From Anaerolineae bacterium (lineage in GTDB: Bacteria; Chloroflexota; Anaerolineae; B4-G1; DUEL01), in contig JAOZPF010000004.1 in assembly GCA_029932895.1 (NCBI GenBank), positions 1 through 32,353 of the forward strand: a stretch of DNA of 32,353 nucleotides, given 5' to 3'. A program made the position numbers and the translations under genes. This document shows, one piece after another, positions 17,433 through 24,137 of the stretch (position 1 is its first letter; each line of letters opens with the position of its first letter). The notes below the pieces were generated by a model. It saw only the letters and a list, made by a program, of their open reading frames with translations. It searched no databases and was not told where the DNA came from.

Positions 17433-17813
17433 ATGACCAAAATTCTTGTGGCTGAAGATGAAAAGGACATTCGCGAACTGATCGCTTTCACGCTCCGCTT
17501 TGCCGACCTCGAAGTCGTCCTGGCGACGAATGGCGAAGAATCCGTGCAGATGGCACGGGCGGAGCAACCGGATTTGATCCTGATGGATGTGCGGATGCCC
17601 AAGATGACGGGATACGAGGCCTGTCGCCGCTTGAAAGAGATTCCAGAGACGGCCGAGATTCCAGTTGTTTTTCTCTCGGCCAAGGGGCAGGATGCCGAGG
17701 TTCAACAGGGTCTGGATTCAGGTGCGACCGAGTACATACTCAAACCTTTTGCGCCCGACGAGTTGATCGTCCAGGTACGGAGGATTCTGGAAAAATCAGG
17801 GCGCGCCAAGTGA
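17433..17813 (+). CDS. Single-domain response regulator (CheY/Spo0F-like receiver)
   Basis: 126 residues, a receiver domain alone. Acidic pocket E9/D10/E11 region (VAEDEKD), acceptor Asp in LILMDVRMP, Ser in FLSAKG, Lys in ILKPF; all functional positions are present. No output domain, so it acts as a phosphate carrier or by binding a partner. It begins 11 bases after the hybrid kinase stop with AGGAAGA upstream, and 22 bases before the dead hydrolase. A natural reading is that it takes phosphate from the kinase. It could alternatively talk to the hydrolase paralogue encoded after it, but nothing in the sequence shows that. Confidence 0.92.
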   Translation: MTKILVAEDEKDIRELIAFTLRFADLEVVLATNGEESVQMARAEQPDLILMDVRMPKMTGYEACRRLKEIPETAEIPVVFLSAKGQDAEVQQGLDSGATEYILKPFAPDELIVQVRRILEKSGRAK

Positions 17814-17835
17814 TAGAGGCGTCGGTGATCGGGCA

Positions 17836-18630
17836 ATGAGCGCGATAATCATTGAGAATGGGCTGACTCACTACGAGGCCATTGGCCGCGGTAGGCCGGT
17901 GATCCTGCTGCACGGGTGGTTGGGCTCTTGGCGGTACTGGGTACCGACTATGGACGACCTCTCGGATCGATTCCGCGCCTATGCTATGGATTTGTGGGGA
18001 TTTGGTGATTCGGACCGTCGCCGGGATAGTTATACTATCTCCTCCTACGTCCTCCTATTGCAGCGGTTTATGGACGAGATGGGGATCATCCGTGCCCCAT
18101 TGGTCGGGCACGCGCTGGGCGGGGTGGTCGCCCTCCACTTTGCCGCACAGATGCCGGAGCGGGTGGAGCAGGTGATGGCGGTCAGCACGCCGCTGGCGGG
18201 CACGGCAGTGATGCCTTCCCTCTCCAATTTTTCTGGCAACGGCGACGACGCGGTGACACGTGTGTTGGGCCGCCGGCAAGCCGCCACCTACCCCGAAGTG
18301 CAGTTGGAAGCCAGCAAGGCTGACGCCTCTGCTATTGTGAACAGCGTGCGGGCCGTGTTGCAGGACGACTTGCGCGCCCTCATCCCCGCTCTTGAGATCC
18401 CCGTCCTGCTGGTCCACGGTCAGCGCGACCCCGTCATCCAGCCACCCGACGAGGCCTGGCTGGAGGAAATGGCGGATAACGCACGGGCGATCTATCTGGA
18501 CGAGTCACGCCACTTTCCTATGCTCGACGAGACCCACAAGTTCAACAAGCTGTTGCGGCTGTTCTTGGAGGTCAAGGACGACCTGGACAGCCTGGAACTG
18601 AAGAAGGAGTGGCGGCGGCGAATGCGGTAG
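17836..18630 (+). CDS. Alpha/beta hydrolase paralogue lacking the catalytic serine
   Basis: 264 residues, paralogue of the protein at 6236-7021 (shared start MSxI, HYEA.GRG, LLH.W.GSW.YW, WGFGDS, RAP.(V/M)GH..GG, SRHFPMLDE). The nucleophile elbow reads GHALGG: codon GCG (Ala93) stands exactly where the first copy has Ser93. The acid Asp (HGQRDPVIQP) and His (SRHFPML) remain. The lid region is shorter and different from the first copy, and the C-terminus ends in a basic tail (KKEWRRRMR). As it reads, ester hydrolysis by the usual mechanism is not possible; it may be a ligand-binding or scaffolding pseudo-enzyme. It is the last gene of the operon, before a convergent gene. Confidence 0.9.
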   Translation: MSAIIIENGLTHYEAIGRGRPVILLHGWLGSWRYWVPTMDDLSDRFRAYAMDLWGFGDSDRRRDSYTISSYVLLLQRFMDEMGIIRAPLVGHALGGVVALHFAAQMPERVEQVMAVSTPLAGTAVMPSLSNFSGNGDDAVTRVLGRRQAATYPEVQLEASKADASAIVNSVRAVLQDDLRALIPALEIPVLLVHGQRDPVIQPPDEAWLEEMADNARAIYLDESRHFPMLDETHKFNKLLRLFLEVKDDLDSLELKKEWRRRMR

Positions 18631-18683
18631 AGAGGCATCGTCGCTAGAGAACTCGGTCGTGCCCAAGCCCGCCCGCGGCGCGG

Positions 18684-20558
18684 TCAGGGTGCCCAGGAAA
18701 TGCGCTGGTGCTGCCAATCGGGCATATCCGTGCCTAGGTTGATGATCTCGTGCAAATCCTCCCCATCGGGGCGCATCAGGTAGATACCCCAGTCCCCATC
18801 CCGGTTGGAGAGGAACGCCAGATGGGAACCATCGGGTGCCCAGGCGGGGAGCGCCTCGACCGCCGGACCGTCGACCAGCGCCTGCACCCCGCCAGAGATG
18901 TCCAGCAAGTACAGGTCCCAACTGCCGGCCTGGTCCGACATGTAGGCCAGCGAGCTGCCATTGGGATGCCAGTGGAGGCCGGTATCATCGTTGCTGGCCG
19001 TGAGCCGGGCGGGAGGCTGGTCGTCGTCCGGGTTGTCGACAAAGATGCCGCAAGTGACCCCGTCGCCCTCGCAGCCGGTCCAGGCAAGGAGGCCAGAGGG
19101 ACCCCACGCCGGTCCCCTGCCTGGGGCGTGGAGCAGCGGCTCTTCACTTCCGTCCGTGCGGGCGATATAGATGTACCCATCCGCCGAGCCGTAGGCGTAG
19201 CGGCTGCCATCTGGCGAGAAGGTGGGCAGGGAGGCTCCCGGATCGATGCGCAAAGTGAGTGGCTGCCCGCCGGGCTGGACCATGGAGAGGCCGGAGGCGA
19301 GGTTGTTACGATAGATCAGCCAGTCGCTGCCCCACTGCCAACAGGGCTGGTCGCCCCCACCAGCCATCCGCACCAGTTCACCGCTGGCAAGGAGAGCGTT
19401 GATATCGTACAGGCCGGTGGCGCTGTTGTAGGCCGGGTAGGCCAGCCGGCCCACGGTAAAGCCCGGCACAACGACCGTGCCGGTGAGCGGTACTGTGCCG
19501 GTGAGGGGGGGGATCGGAGTCGGCGTCGCCGCCGCGCAGACCTCGGCTGCCTCCGCCCGCTTTGCGTCCACCGTGGGATCGTTCAGCAGCTCCAGCGCCC
19601 GCGCGTACTGGGCCGCGGCGGGACACATCTCGCCCTGTTCATACCACAGATCGCCATAGGCCACGCGGGCCTGATAGAGCTGAGTGGAGACGTCCTTATA
19701 GCCCGGCGCGAGCTCGTACAGCTCCTGGAACCACTGGATGCAGTGCTCCCAATCCACACCCCAATAGCCGCGAGCGGTCATATACCGCTGCGCCAGGGCC
19801 AGTTGTAGGAGCGTGTCCGAATCCAACGGGCGAATCTGACGCGCCTGGTCCAGGTAAAAGATACCTTCCTCAAACCGGTCGTCCTCCAGGTAGAGCATCC
19901 CCTGGTTGTAGAGGCTGGTAAAGAGCTTTTCCTCCACCTCGTCCGGCTCGTATTCGGGGTCAAAGACACGCAGTTGGCTCAAAAGCCGGGCGGCTGTCTC
20001 CCAGTCCTCCTGCTCGTAGGCGGCTATGCCCTCGGCGTACAACTCGCCAGCGATATCCTCCGCTGGCTGGGCGGTGGGGGTGGGACGGGTCGAGAGGCGC
20101 ACCTGGGCCTCGGCCAATCCCTGCCCCGCCAGCGGGTGGTTGGGGTTGAGTTCGAGGGCATAGTTGAACTCGGCGATAGCCAGTTCATACTCCCCAGCAT
20201 CCAGCCGGGCCAGCCCCTGCTGGTAGTGCTCGTCGGCGAGAGCGATCCGCCGCTCCAGACGCTGTTGTTCGCCGCTGCGGACCCCGGTGTAGCCAGCGAC
20301 CACGACGGCGGCAGCCAGCAGGCACACGAAAACCAGCAGCGCCAACAGGACAGTGCGCACGCGCTGCCATACGGTGGGGTGTGCGGGACGTCCTTGCTGA
20401 GGGACGGCAAGAGGCATGGTCTCCTCGAGAGCCGGGTTCCTCCTGGCGCGACGGCCCCACCGTCGTTTCAGAGGCTGGGTCTGTTCGATGTTGGCACCGC
20501 ATTGGGGGCAGAGGGAGAGCGGCTCTGGTACCTCATACCCGCACTCGGGACAGCGCAT
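18684..20558 (-). CDS. Zinc-ribbon, TM, TPR and beta-propeller (PD40) protein
   Basis: 624 residues. The N-terminus is a zinc ribbon (MRCPECGYEV...LCPQCGANI, Cys at 3, 6, 17, 20). A basic stretch, one transmembrane helix (about 69-91), TPR-like helical repeats (about 95-310), a TPTPIPPLTGTV linker, and a TolB/PD40-type propeller with repeats such as PTFSPDGSRYAY, LHWHPNGSSLAYMSDQ and PAWAPDGSHLAFLSNRDGDW follow. The topology predicted is a cytoplasmic zinc ribbon and an exported TPR-propeller part. No catalytic motif is seen; likely a scaffold or sensor at the envelope. The start at 20558 has GGAGAG just upstream, and a promoter lies at 20667-20695. It is convergent with the hydrolase operon and divergent from the MBL gene. 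Confidence 0.85.
   Translation of the reverse strand: MRCPECGYEVPEPLSLCPQCGANIEQTQPLKRRWGRRARRNPALEETMPLAVPQQGRPAHPTVWQRVRTVLLALLVFVCLLAAAVVVAGYTGVRSGEQQRLERRIALADEHYQQGLARLDAGEYELAIAEFNYALELNPNHPLAGQGLAEAQVRLSTRPTPTAQPAEDIAGELYAEGIAAYEQEDWETAARLLSQLRVFDPEYEPDEVEEKLFTSLYNQGMLYLEDDRFEEGIFYLDQARQIRPLDSDTLLQLALAQRYMTARGYWGVDWEHCIQWFQELYELAPGYKDVSTQLYQARVAYGDLWYEQGEMCPAAAQYARALELLNDPTVDAKRAEAAEVCAAATPTPIPPLTGTVPLTGTVVVPGFTVGRLAYPAYNSATGLYDINALLASGELVRMAGGGDQPCWQWGSDWLIYRNNLASGLSMVQPGGQPLTLRIDPGASLPTFSPDGSRYAYGSADGYIYIARTDGSEEPLLHAPGRGPAWGPSGLLAWTGCEGDGVTCGIFVDNPDDDQPPARLTASNDDTGLHWHPNGSSLAYMSDQAGSWDLYLLDISGGVQALVDGPAVEALPAWAPDGSHLAFLSNRDGDWGIYLMRPDGEDLHEIINLGTDMPDWQHQRISWAP
19474..19509 (-). repeat. 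18-bp tandem duplication encoding PLTGTV twice
   Basis: Two adjacent 18-base units at 19474-19491 and 19492-19509 matching at 15 of 18 positions. They encode the doubled PLTGTV in the linker between TPR and propeller parts, as would arise by slippage. Confidence 0.7.
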
Positions 20559-20666
20559 AGTCTCTCCGTTTGTTCGTCGTCACGTCCCCGGGAGGAAAGC
20601 AGCCCGCGTTGAAACCTATCGTCGCGGCGGCCTGACCATCCTCCGCCTGGCGTCCAGACTGCGGCG

Positions 20667-20695
20667 ATTATAGCCTGTTTTGGCTCACTTGTCCA
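20667..20695 (-). promoter_or_regulatory. Promoter for the zinc-ribbon/TPR/propeller gene
   Basis: On the minus strand, TGGACA (20695-20690) and TATAAT (20672-20667) with a 17-base spacer, eleven of twelve consensus bases. The start would lie near 20660, giving a leader of about 100 bases. Confidence 0.72.
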
Positions 20696-20823
20696 GCAGG
20701 AATGCGCCTCGCTTGAGGGCGCGGGTTCGGGAATGAGGTAACACAAGCCGGCGACTTGCACCACCACCGACGGTGATCGCAGGAACAGACCCGCGCATCC
20801 GCCCACGGGGAGAATTTACGAGG

Positions 20824-20852
20824 CTGGCGTTTCGTGACGAATGGGGTATAAT
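20824..20852 (+). promoter_or_regulatory. Promoter for the MBL-fold gene
   Basis: TATAAT at 20847-20852, preceded by a weak CTGGCG at 20824-20829 (17-base spacer). The predicted leader is about 26 bases with GAAGGAG at 20868-20874 as ribosome binding site. Confidence 0.55.
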
Positions 20853-20884
20853 CCACACCAAGCATCAGAAGGAGTTCATCGTCT

Positions 20885-21529
20885 ATGGAGATCGTCTGGC
20901 ACGGGTTGAATTGCTTCCGGCTGACGGAGCGCGGGATGGCCTCCGTCGTCACCGATCCCTACGACGCCAGCGTGGGCCTGACCCTGCCCCGTCCGCGGGC
21001 GGACATTGTCACCATCAGCCACGACGACCCAGCGTGCAACTTTGCGCGCGGCGCGCGGGGTCCCCACCGCGTGTTGAACACACCCGGCGAATACGAGATC
21101 GGCTCGGTCTTTATCACCGGTATCGCCACCTACGCCGACAAGAAAAAGGGCCGGGTGCGCGGGCTGAACACGATCTTTCATTTTGACTATAACGGCCTGA
21201 CCGTCTGCCACCTGGGACGCCTGGGCCATGTGCCGACGCAGAGCCAGATCGAGGCGCTGGGAGCGGTGGACGTCCTACTCGCTCCGGTGAGCGGTGATGG
21301 GGGATTGAGGCCAGCCGAGGCGTCGGAGGTGATCAGTCTCCTGGAACCGTCCATCGTAATCCCCATGTGGTTCAAGATCCCCGGCGCAAAACTCTCGCTG
21401 GGGACGCTAGGCCGCTTCCTCAAACAGATGGGGGTTGAGAAGCCAACACCCCAGGAAAGCCTCAAGGTCAACCGCAGCAATCTCCCCGGTGAGACCGCGA
21501 TCGTGGTCTTGCAACCCAGGTTAGAGTAG
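20885..21529 (+). CDS. Metallo-beta-lactamase-fold protein lacking its metal ligands (UlaG/COG2220-like)
   Basis: 214 residues. The overall pattern is that of COG2220 hydrolases: DPYDASVGL, RADIVTISH, a PGEYEIGSVFITGI strand, RGLNTIFHFDYNGLTVCHLGRLGHV, VDVLLAPVSG, LEPSIVIPMWF. The positions that bind metal in relatives are changed: HxHxDH reads H46-D-D48-P-A50-C51, the HLGDLG Asp is Arg112, and the IPMHY His is Trp162. Only H46 and H109 remain of the usual set. The usual hydrolase chemistry is therefore unlikely. The start is fixed by GAAGGAG upstream. It is co-oriented with the TPR lipoprotein 10 bases downstream. Confidence 0.83.
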   Translation: MEIVWHGLNCFRLTERGMASVVTDPYDASVGLTLPRPRADIVTISHDDPACNFARGARGPHRVLNTPGEYEIGSVFITGIATYADKKKGRVRGLNTIFHFDYNGLTVCHLGRLGHVPTQSQIEALGAVDVLLAPVSGDGGLRPAEASEVISLLEPSIVIPMWFKIPGAKLSLGTLGRFLKQMGVEKPTPQESLKVNRSNLPGETAIVVLQPRLE

Positions 21530-21539
21530 GGAGGACGCG

Positions 21540-22649
21540 ATGACGCGCAAGTCACTTTGGATCGGATTCGTCTTGATTCTGGCCATGGCGGCCTGCACTT
21601 CTCAGTCGGCTGCCGATCTACTGAATAGCAGCAAAAGGGACATCGAGGCCAGCGAGTGCGCTGGAGTGGACCACTACCAGGAGGCGATCACCAAACTGCA
21701 ATCGGCACTGGCAGCAGATGCGAACGAGTTGGAGTCGTACTACTGGCTCTACCTGGCCTACAGCCGTTTGGGCGACGAGGCAGAAGCCACCAGCACACTG
21801 GCCGAGTTGGAAGGAGCTGTCGCCGACGGACGCGGCGGTCCGGCTGGGCAGTTCTGGCTGTTCAAGACCTACAAGGAGGCGGGGGACGAGCCATCAGCCT
21901 CCGCCACAGCGGCGGCGCTGGAGGCAGCCTCGCGCGCAGCTCCCGGCGACAGCGATGCTCATTTCTGGCTGGGGCGGGCCTACTACGAGATGGACCAGCC
22001 TGACCAGGCGCTCCAGGCGTTCCAGAGCGCGGTGACGGTGAACCCGGAACACAAGCTGGCTCATTTCTGGTTAGGCCAGATGTACACCGAGCGCGGGCAG
22101 CTCGACCAAGCTATCCAAGAGTTCAACACCGTCCTGCACCTGGACGCGGAGAGTGCAGCCGCCTACCACAACCGCGGAGTCGTCGCCTATCAACTGGGCG
22201 ACCTGAGCCAGGCGGAATCGGATTTCCAGGCCGCTATAGAGCGCGACGCGAATGACCCTCGCTCTCACTACCAACTGGGCGCAACATGGCTGGCCCAATC
22301 GTTGCCCGAGAGCCCCACCGACCTTCCCGACCAGGCGTTGCTAGAGCAGGCCCAGGGAGAGTTCGAGCAGGCATTGGAGCTCTGTCCCGACATGCTGGAG
22401 CCCCTGATCGGGATGGGAAACCTGCGTTTCCTCCAGGGTGACGCCGACTCCGCCCTCTCCTACCTCAACCAGGCGTTGGAGCAGAAGCCCGACTCACTGG
22501 AAGCGCAGTTCGCGCTGGGGCAGGTCTATGCCTCCCTGGGGCGGATGACAGAGGCCTGTGACGCCTTTGCTCACTTCCTCGACCTGTCCCCCCAGCCTGA
22601 ATGGGCGGAGCAGGCGGAGCAGATACGCTCGCAACTAGGGTGTCCCTAG
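21540..22649 (+). CDS. TPR-repeat lipoprotein
   Basis: 369 residues. The N-terminus MTRKSLWIGFVLILAMAAC is a signal peptide with a lipobox-like MAAC (C19; Met at -3 is slightly unusual). After it come TPR units, clearest at about 140-250 (HFWLGRAYYEMDQPDQALQAF, HFWLGQMYTERGQLDQAIQEF, YHNRGVVAYQLGDLSQAESDF) and again near 275-350. It is likely an envelope-anchored protein-interaction scaffold. GGGAGG lies five bases upstream of the ATG. It follows the MBL-like gene and probably shares its promoter. No enzymatic motif is visible. Confidence 0.85.
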   Translation: MTRKSLWIGFVLILAMAACTSQSAADLLNSSKRDIEASECAGVDHYQEAITKLQSALAADANELESYYWLYLAYSRLGDEAEATSTLAELEGAVADGRGGPAGQFWLFKTYKEAGDEPSASATAAALEAASRAAPGDSDAHFWLGRAYYEMDQPDQALQAFQSAVTVNPEHKLAHFWLGQMYTERGQLDQAIQEFNTVLHLDAESAAAYHNRGVVAYQLGDLSQAESDFQAAIERDANDPRSHYQLGATWLAQSLPESPTDLPDQALLEQAQGEFEQALELCPDMLEPLIGMGNLRFLQGDADSALSYLNQALEQKPDSLEAQFALGQVYASLGRMTEACDAFAHFLDLSPQPEWAEQAEQIRSQLGCP

Positions 22650-22684
22650 CCCCAAGTTTCTCTACCAACAAAAGAGAGGTGATT

Positions 22685-23653
22685 ATGCCCGCAAGAGAGA
22701 TGAAGCACATCCTTGTCACTGGCGCTTGCGGTCAGATCGGTTCTGAGCTGACCCTGGCGCTCCGAGAGCGGTATGGGGGCGAGAACGTCGTCGCCACCGG
22801 CCACAGAACTCGGCCCAGCGCGGTGTTACGGGATTCAGGGCCGTTCGAATTCATCGACGTCACCAAGCGCGAGACGGTCGAGGCGGTGGTGGACAAGTAC
22901 AACATCGACACGGTCTATCACATGGCCGCCATTCTCTCCGCCGTCGGCGAGGAAAAGCCCCAACTGGCGTGGAACGTCAACATCAATGGCCTCTACAACG
23001 TGCTCGAAATAGCCCGCGAGCGGGACATGGTGCGGGTCTTTTGCCCCAGCTCCATCGCCGCTTTCGGCCCCGAGACCCCGCAGGAAAATACCCCTCAGGA
23101 GACAATCCTGCGCCCCAAGACGATGTACGGCGTCACCAAGGTGGCTGGGGAACTGCTGTGCGACTATTACTTTGCGCGCTTTGGCCTGGACGTGCGGGGA
23201 GTCCGCTATCCGGGCATCATCAGCAGCGAGACCCTGCCCGGCGGCGGCACAACCGACTATGCGGTGGAGATCTTTTACGAGGCGCTCAAGCACAAGCGGT
23301 ACACCTGTTTCCTGAGAGATGACACTGTCCTGCCGATGATGTACATGCCTGATTGCATTCGGGCGACGATCATGCTGATGGAAGCAGACCCCGCCGGGTT
23401 AAAGCACCACGCCGATTTCAACCTGGCGGCCTTCAGTTTTGCCCCTGCCGACCTGGTCGCCGAGATCAAGAAACACATCCCCGAGTTCACCTGCACCTAC
23501 GAACCGGACTTCCGGCAGGCTATCGCCGATTCCTGGCCGCATACCATCGACGATAGCACCGCACGGGAGGAGTGGGGTTGGGAACCGGAATATGACCTGG
23601 CAGCGATGACGGAGGACATGCTGGAGAAGCTGAGAGATAAGGTCAAGGTCTGA
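22685..23653 (+). CDS. L-threonine 3-dehydrogenase, SDR (GalE-like) type
   Basis: About 322 residues. It oxidises L-threonine to 2-amino-3-ketobutyrate with NAD. NAD-binding GACGQIGSE near the start, DVTKRE, HMAAILSA, catalytic Ser region PSSIAAFGP, YxxxK as MYGVTK, and the hallmark ETLPGGGTTDYAVEIF that distinguishes short-chain threonine dehydrogenases from other epimerase-fold enzymes. ATG 22685 with AGAGAGGTG upstream is the start; longer readings begin inside the TPR gene. The gene for the next step, 2-amino-3-ketobutyrate CoA ligase, follows at 24138, after a decayed gene. Together they convert threonine to glycine and acetyl-CoA. Confidence 0.93.
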   Translation: MPAREMKHILVTGACGQIGSELTLALRERYGGENVVATGHRTRPSAVLRDSGPFEFIDVTKRETVEAVVDKYNIDTVYHMAAILSAVGEEKPQLAWNVNINGLYNVLEIARERDMVRVFCPSSIAAFGPETPQENTPQETILRPKTMYGVTKVAGELLCDYYFARFGLDVRGVRYPGIISSETLPGGGTTDYAVEIFYEALKHKRYTCFLRDDTVLPMMYMPDCIRATIMLMEADPAGLKHHADFNLAAFSFAPADLVAEIKKHIPEFTCTYEPDFRQAIADSWPHTIDDSTAREEWGWEPEYDLAAMTEDMLEKLRDKVKV

Positions 23654-23689
23654 GGTTCAAAGTCCGAGGTCCGAAGTCGGAGGTCTGAG
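23646..23689. repeat. Short degenerate direct repeats after the threonine dehydrogenase gene
   Basis: AGGTCTGAG occurs at 23646-23654 and 23681-23689, with related AGTCCGAGGTC and CCGAAGTCGG units in between. The first copy covers the dehydrogenase stop codon. The array sits at the upstream border of the pseudogene. Confidence 0.6.
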
Positions 23690-23717
23690 CCCAATCAAGG
23701 AGAACAACAGGGCAGCC

Positions 23718-24080
23718 ATTGAGCGGTTCGAGGACTTTCAGGCCTGGCAGGCAGCGCGGGAGTTGACGCGGGCGATTTACGCAATGTCCGCACGGGGACA
23801 GTTCGCCAGGGATTACCGGTTGCGAGACCAAATTCAAGGCTCGGCTATCTCCGTGATGTCCAATATCGCCGAGGGATTTGACGCCGCAACGGACCGCGAA
23901 TTCGCCCGCTTTCTCAGCTATACCCGCCGCTCGGCCAGCGAACCCCAATCCCAACTCTACATCGCCCTGGACCAGAGTTAAATCTCACAGGAGGAATTCG
24001 ATCAGACATACAAACGGGCAACAGAGACCAAGGAGCTGATCGGAGGCTTTATCCGCTATCTGAGGAAACCCAGAACCTGA
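23718..24080 (+). pseudogene. Decayed four-helix-bundle protein (23S rRNA intervening-sequence protein family)
   Basis: In one frame, residues ERFEDFQAWQAARELTRAIY, then IQGSAISVMSNIAEGF, then FLSYTRRSASEPQSQLYIALDQS match the four-helix-bundle family (the RFEDxxAWQ start and S..SNIAEGF are its signature). The frame then meets TAA at 23979-23981 and continues unbroken as ISQEEFDQTYKRATETKELI and IRYLRKP to a TGA at 24078-24080, which is the normal length. At the stop position relatives commonly have Tyr, so TAC to TAA is a plausible nonsense change. No ATG, GTG or TTG stands at the expected N-terminus (ATT at 23718), so start and middle are both damaged. These genes often sit in or near rRNA or as scattered accessory genes. 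Confidence 0.82.
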
Positions 24081-24087
24081 CGACAAA

Positions 24088-24115
24088 GACATCAGACACA
24101 GGACATCGAACACCG
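24088..24115. repeat. 14-bp tandem repeat downstream of the pseudogene
   Basis: Two adjacent units, GACATCAGACACAG (24088-24101) and GACATCGAACACCG (24102-24115), match at 11 of 14 positions and border the pseudogene on the other side. Confidence 0.55.
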
Positions 24116-24137
24116 AACTTTTGAAAGGAGTGCAACG

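Larger units (their letters stand above)
20559..20884. other. Divergent intergenic region (326 bases)
   Basis: It separates the minus-strand zinc-ribbon gene from the plus-strand MBL-fold gene. It holds a promoter for each side (20667-20695 minus, about 20824-20852 plus). Between them is a GC-rich stretch without an ORF I can support, and no clear operator or RNA structure. Confidence 0.6.

Noticed and set aside
18631..18683. Convergent gap searched for a bidirectional terminator
   Set aside because: Only a short GC-rich CCGCGG-like palindrome and no T-run on either strand.
18750..19808. Plus-strand open frame of 352 codons opposite the propeller gene
   Set aside because: The minus-strand reading has zinc ribbon, TM, TPR and PD40 motifs and an RBS; the plus frame has none.
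22635..22649. Perfect inverted repeat CTAGGG-TGT-CCCTAG over the TPR lipoprotein stop codon
   Set aside because: A 6-bp stem with a 3-base loop and no T-run is too weak to call a terminator or operator.
23650..23680. GGTTCAAAGTCC resembles a tRNA T-arm
   Set aside because: No acceptor stem, anticodon arm or D-arm can be built around it; it belongs to the short degenerate repeats.
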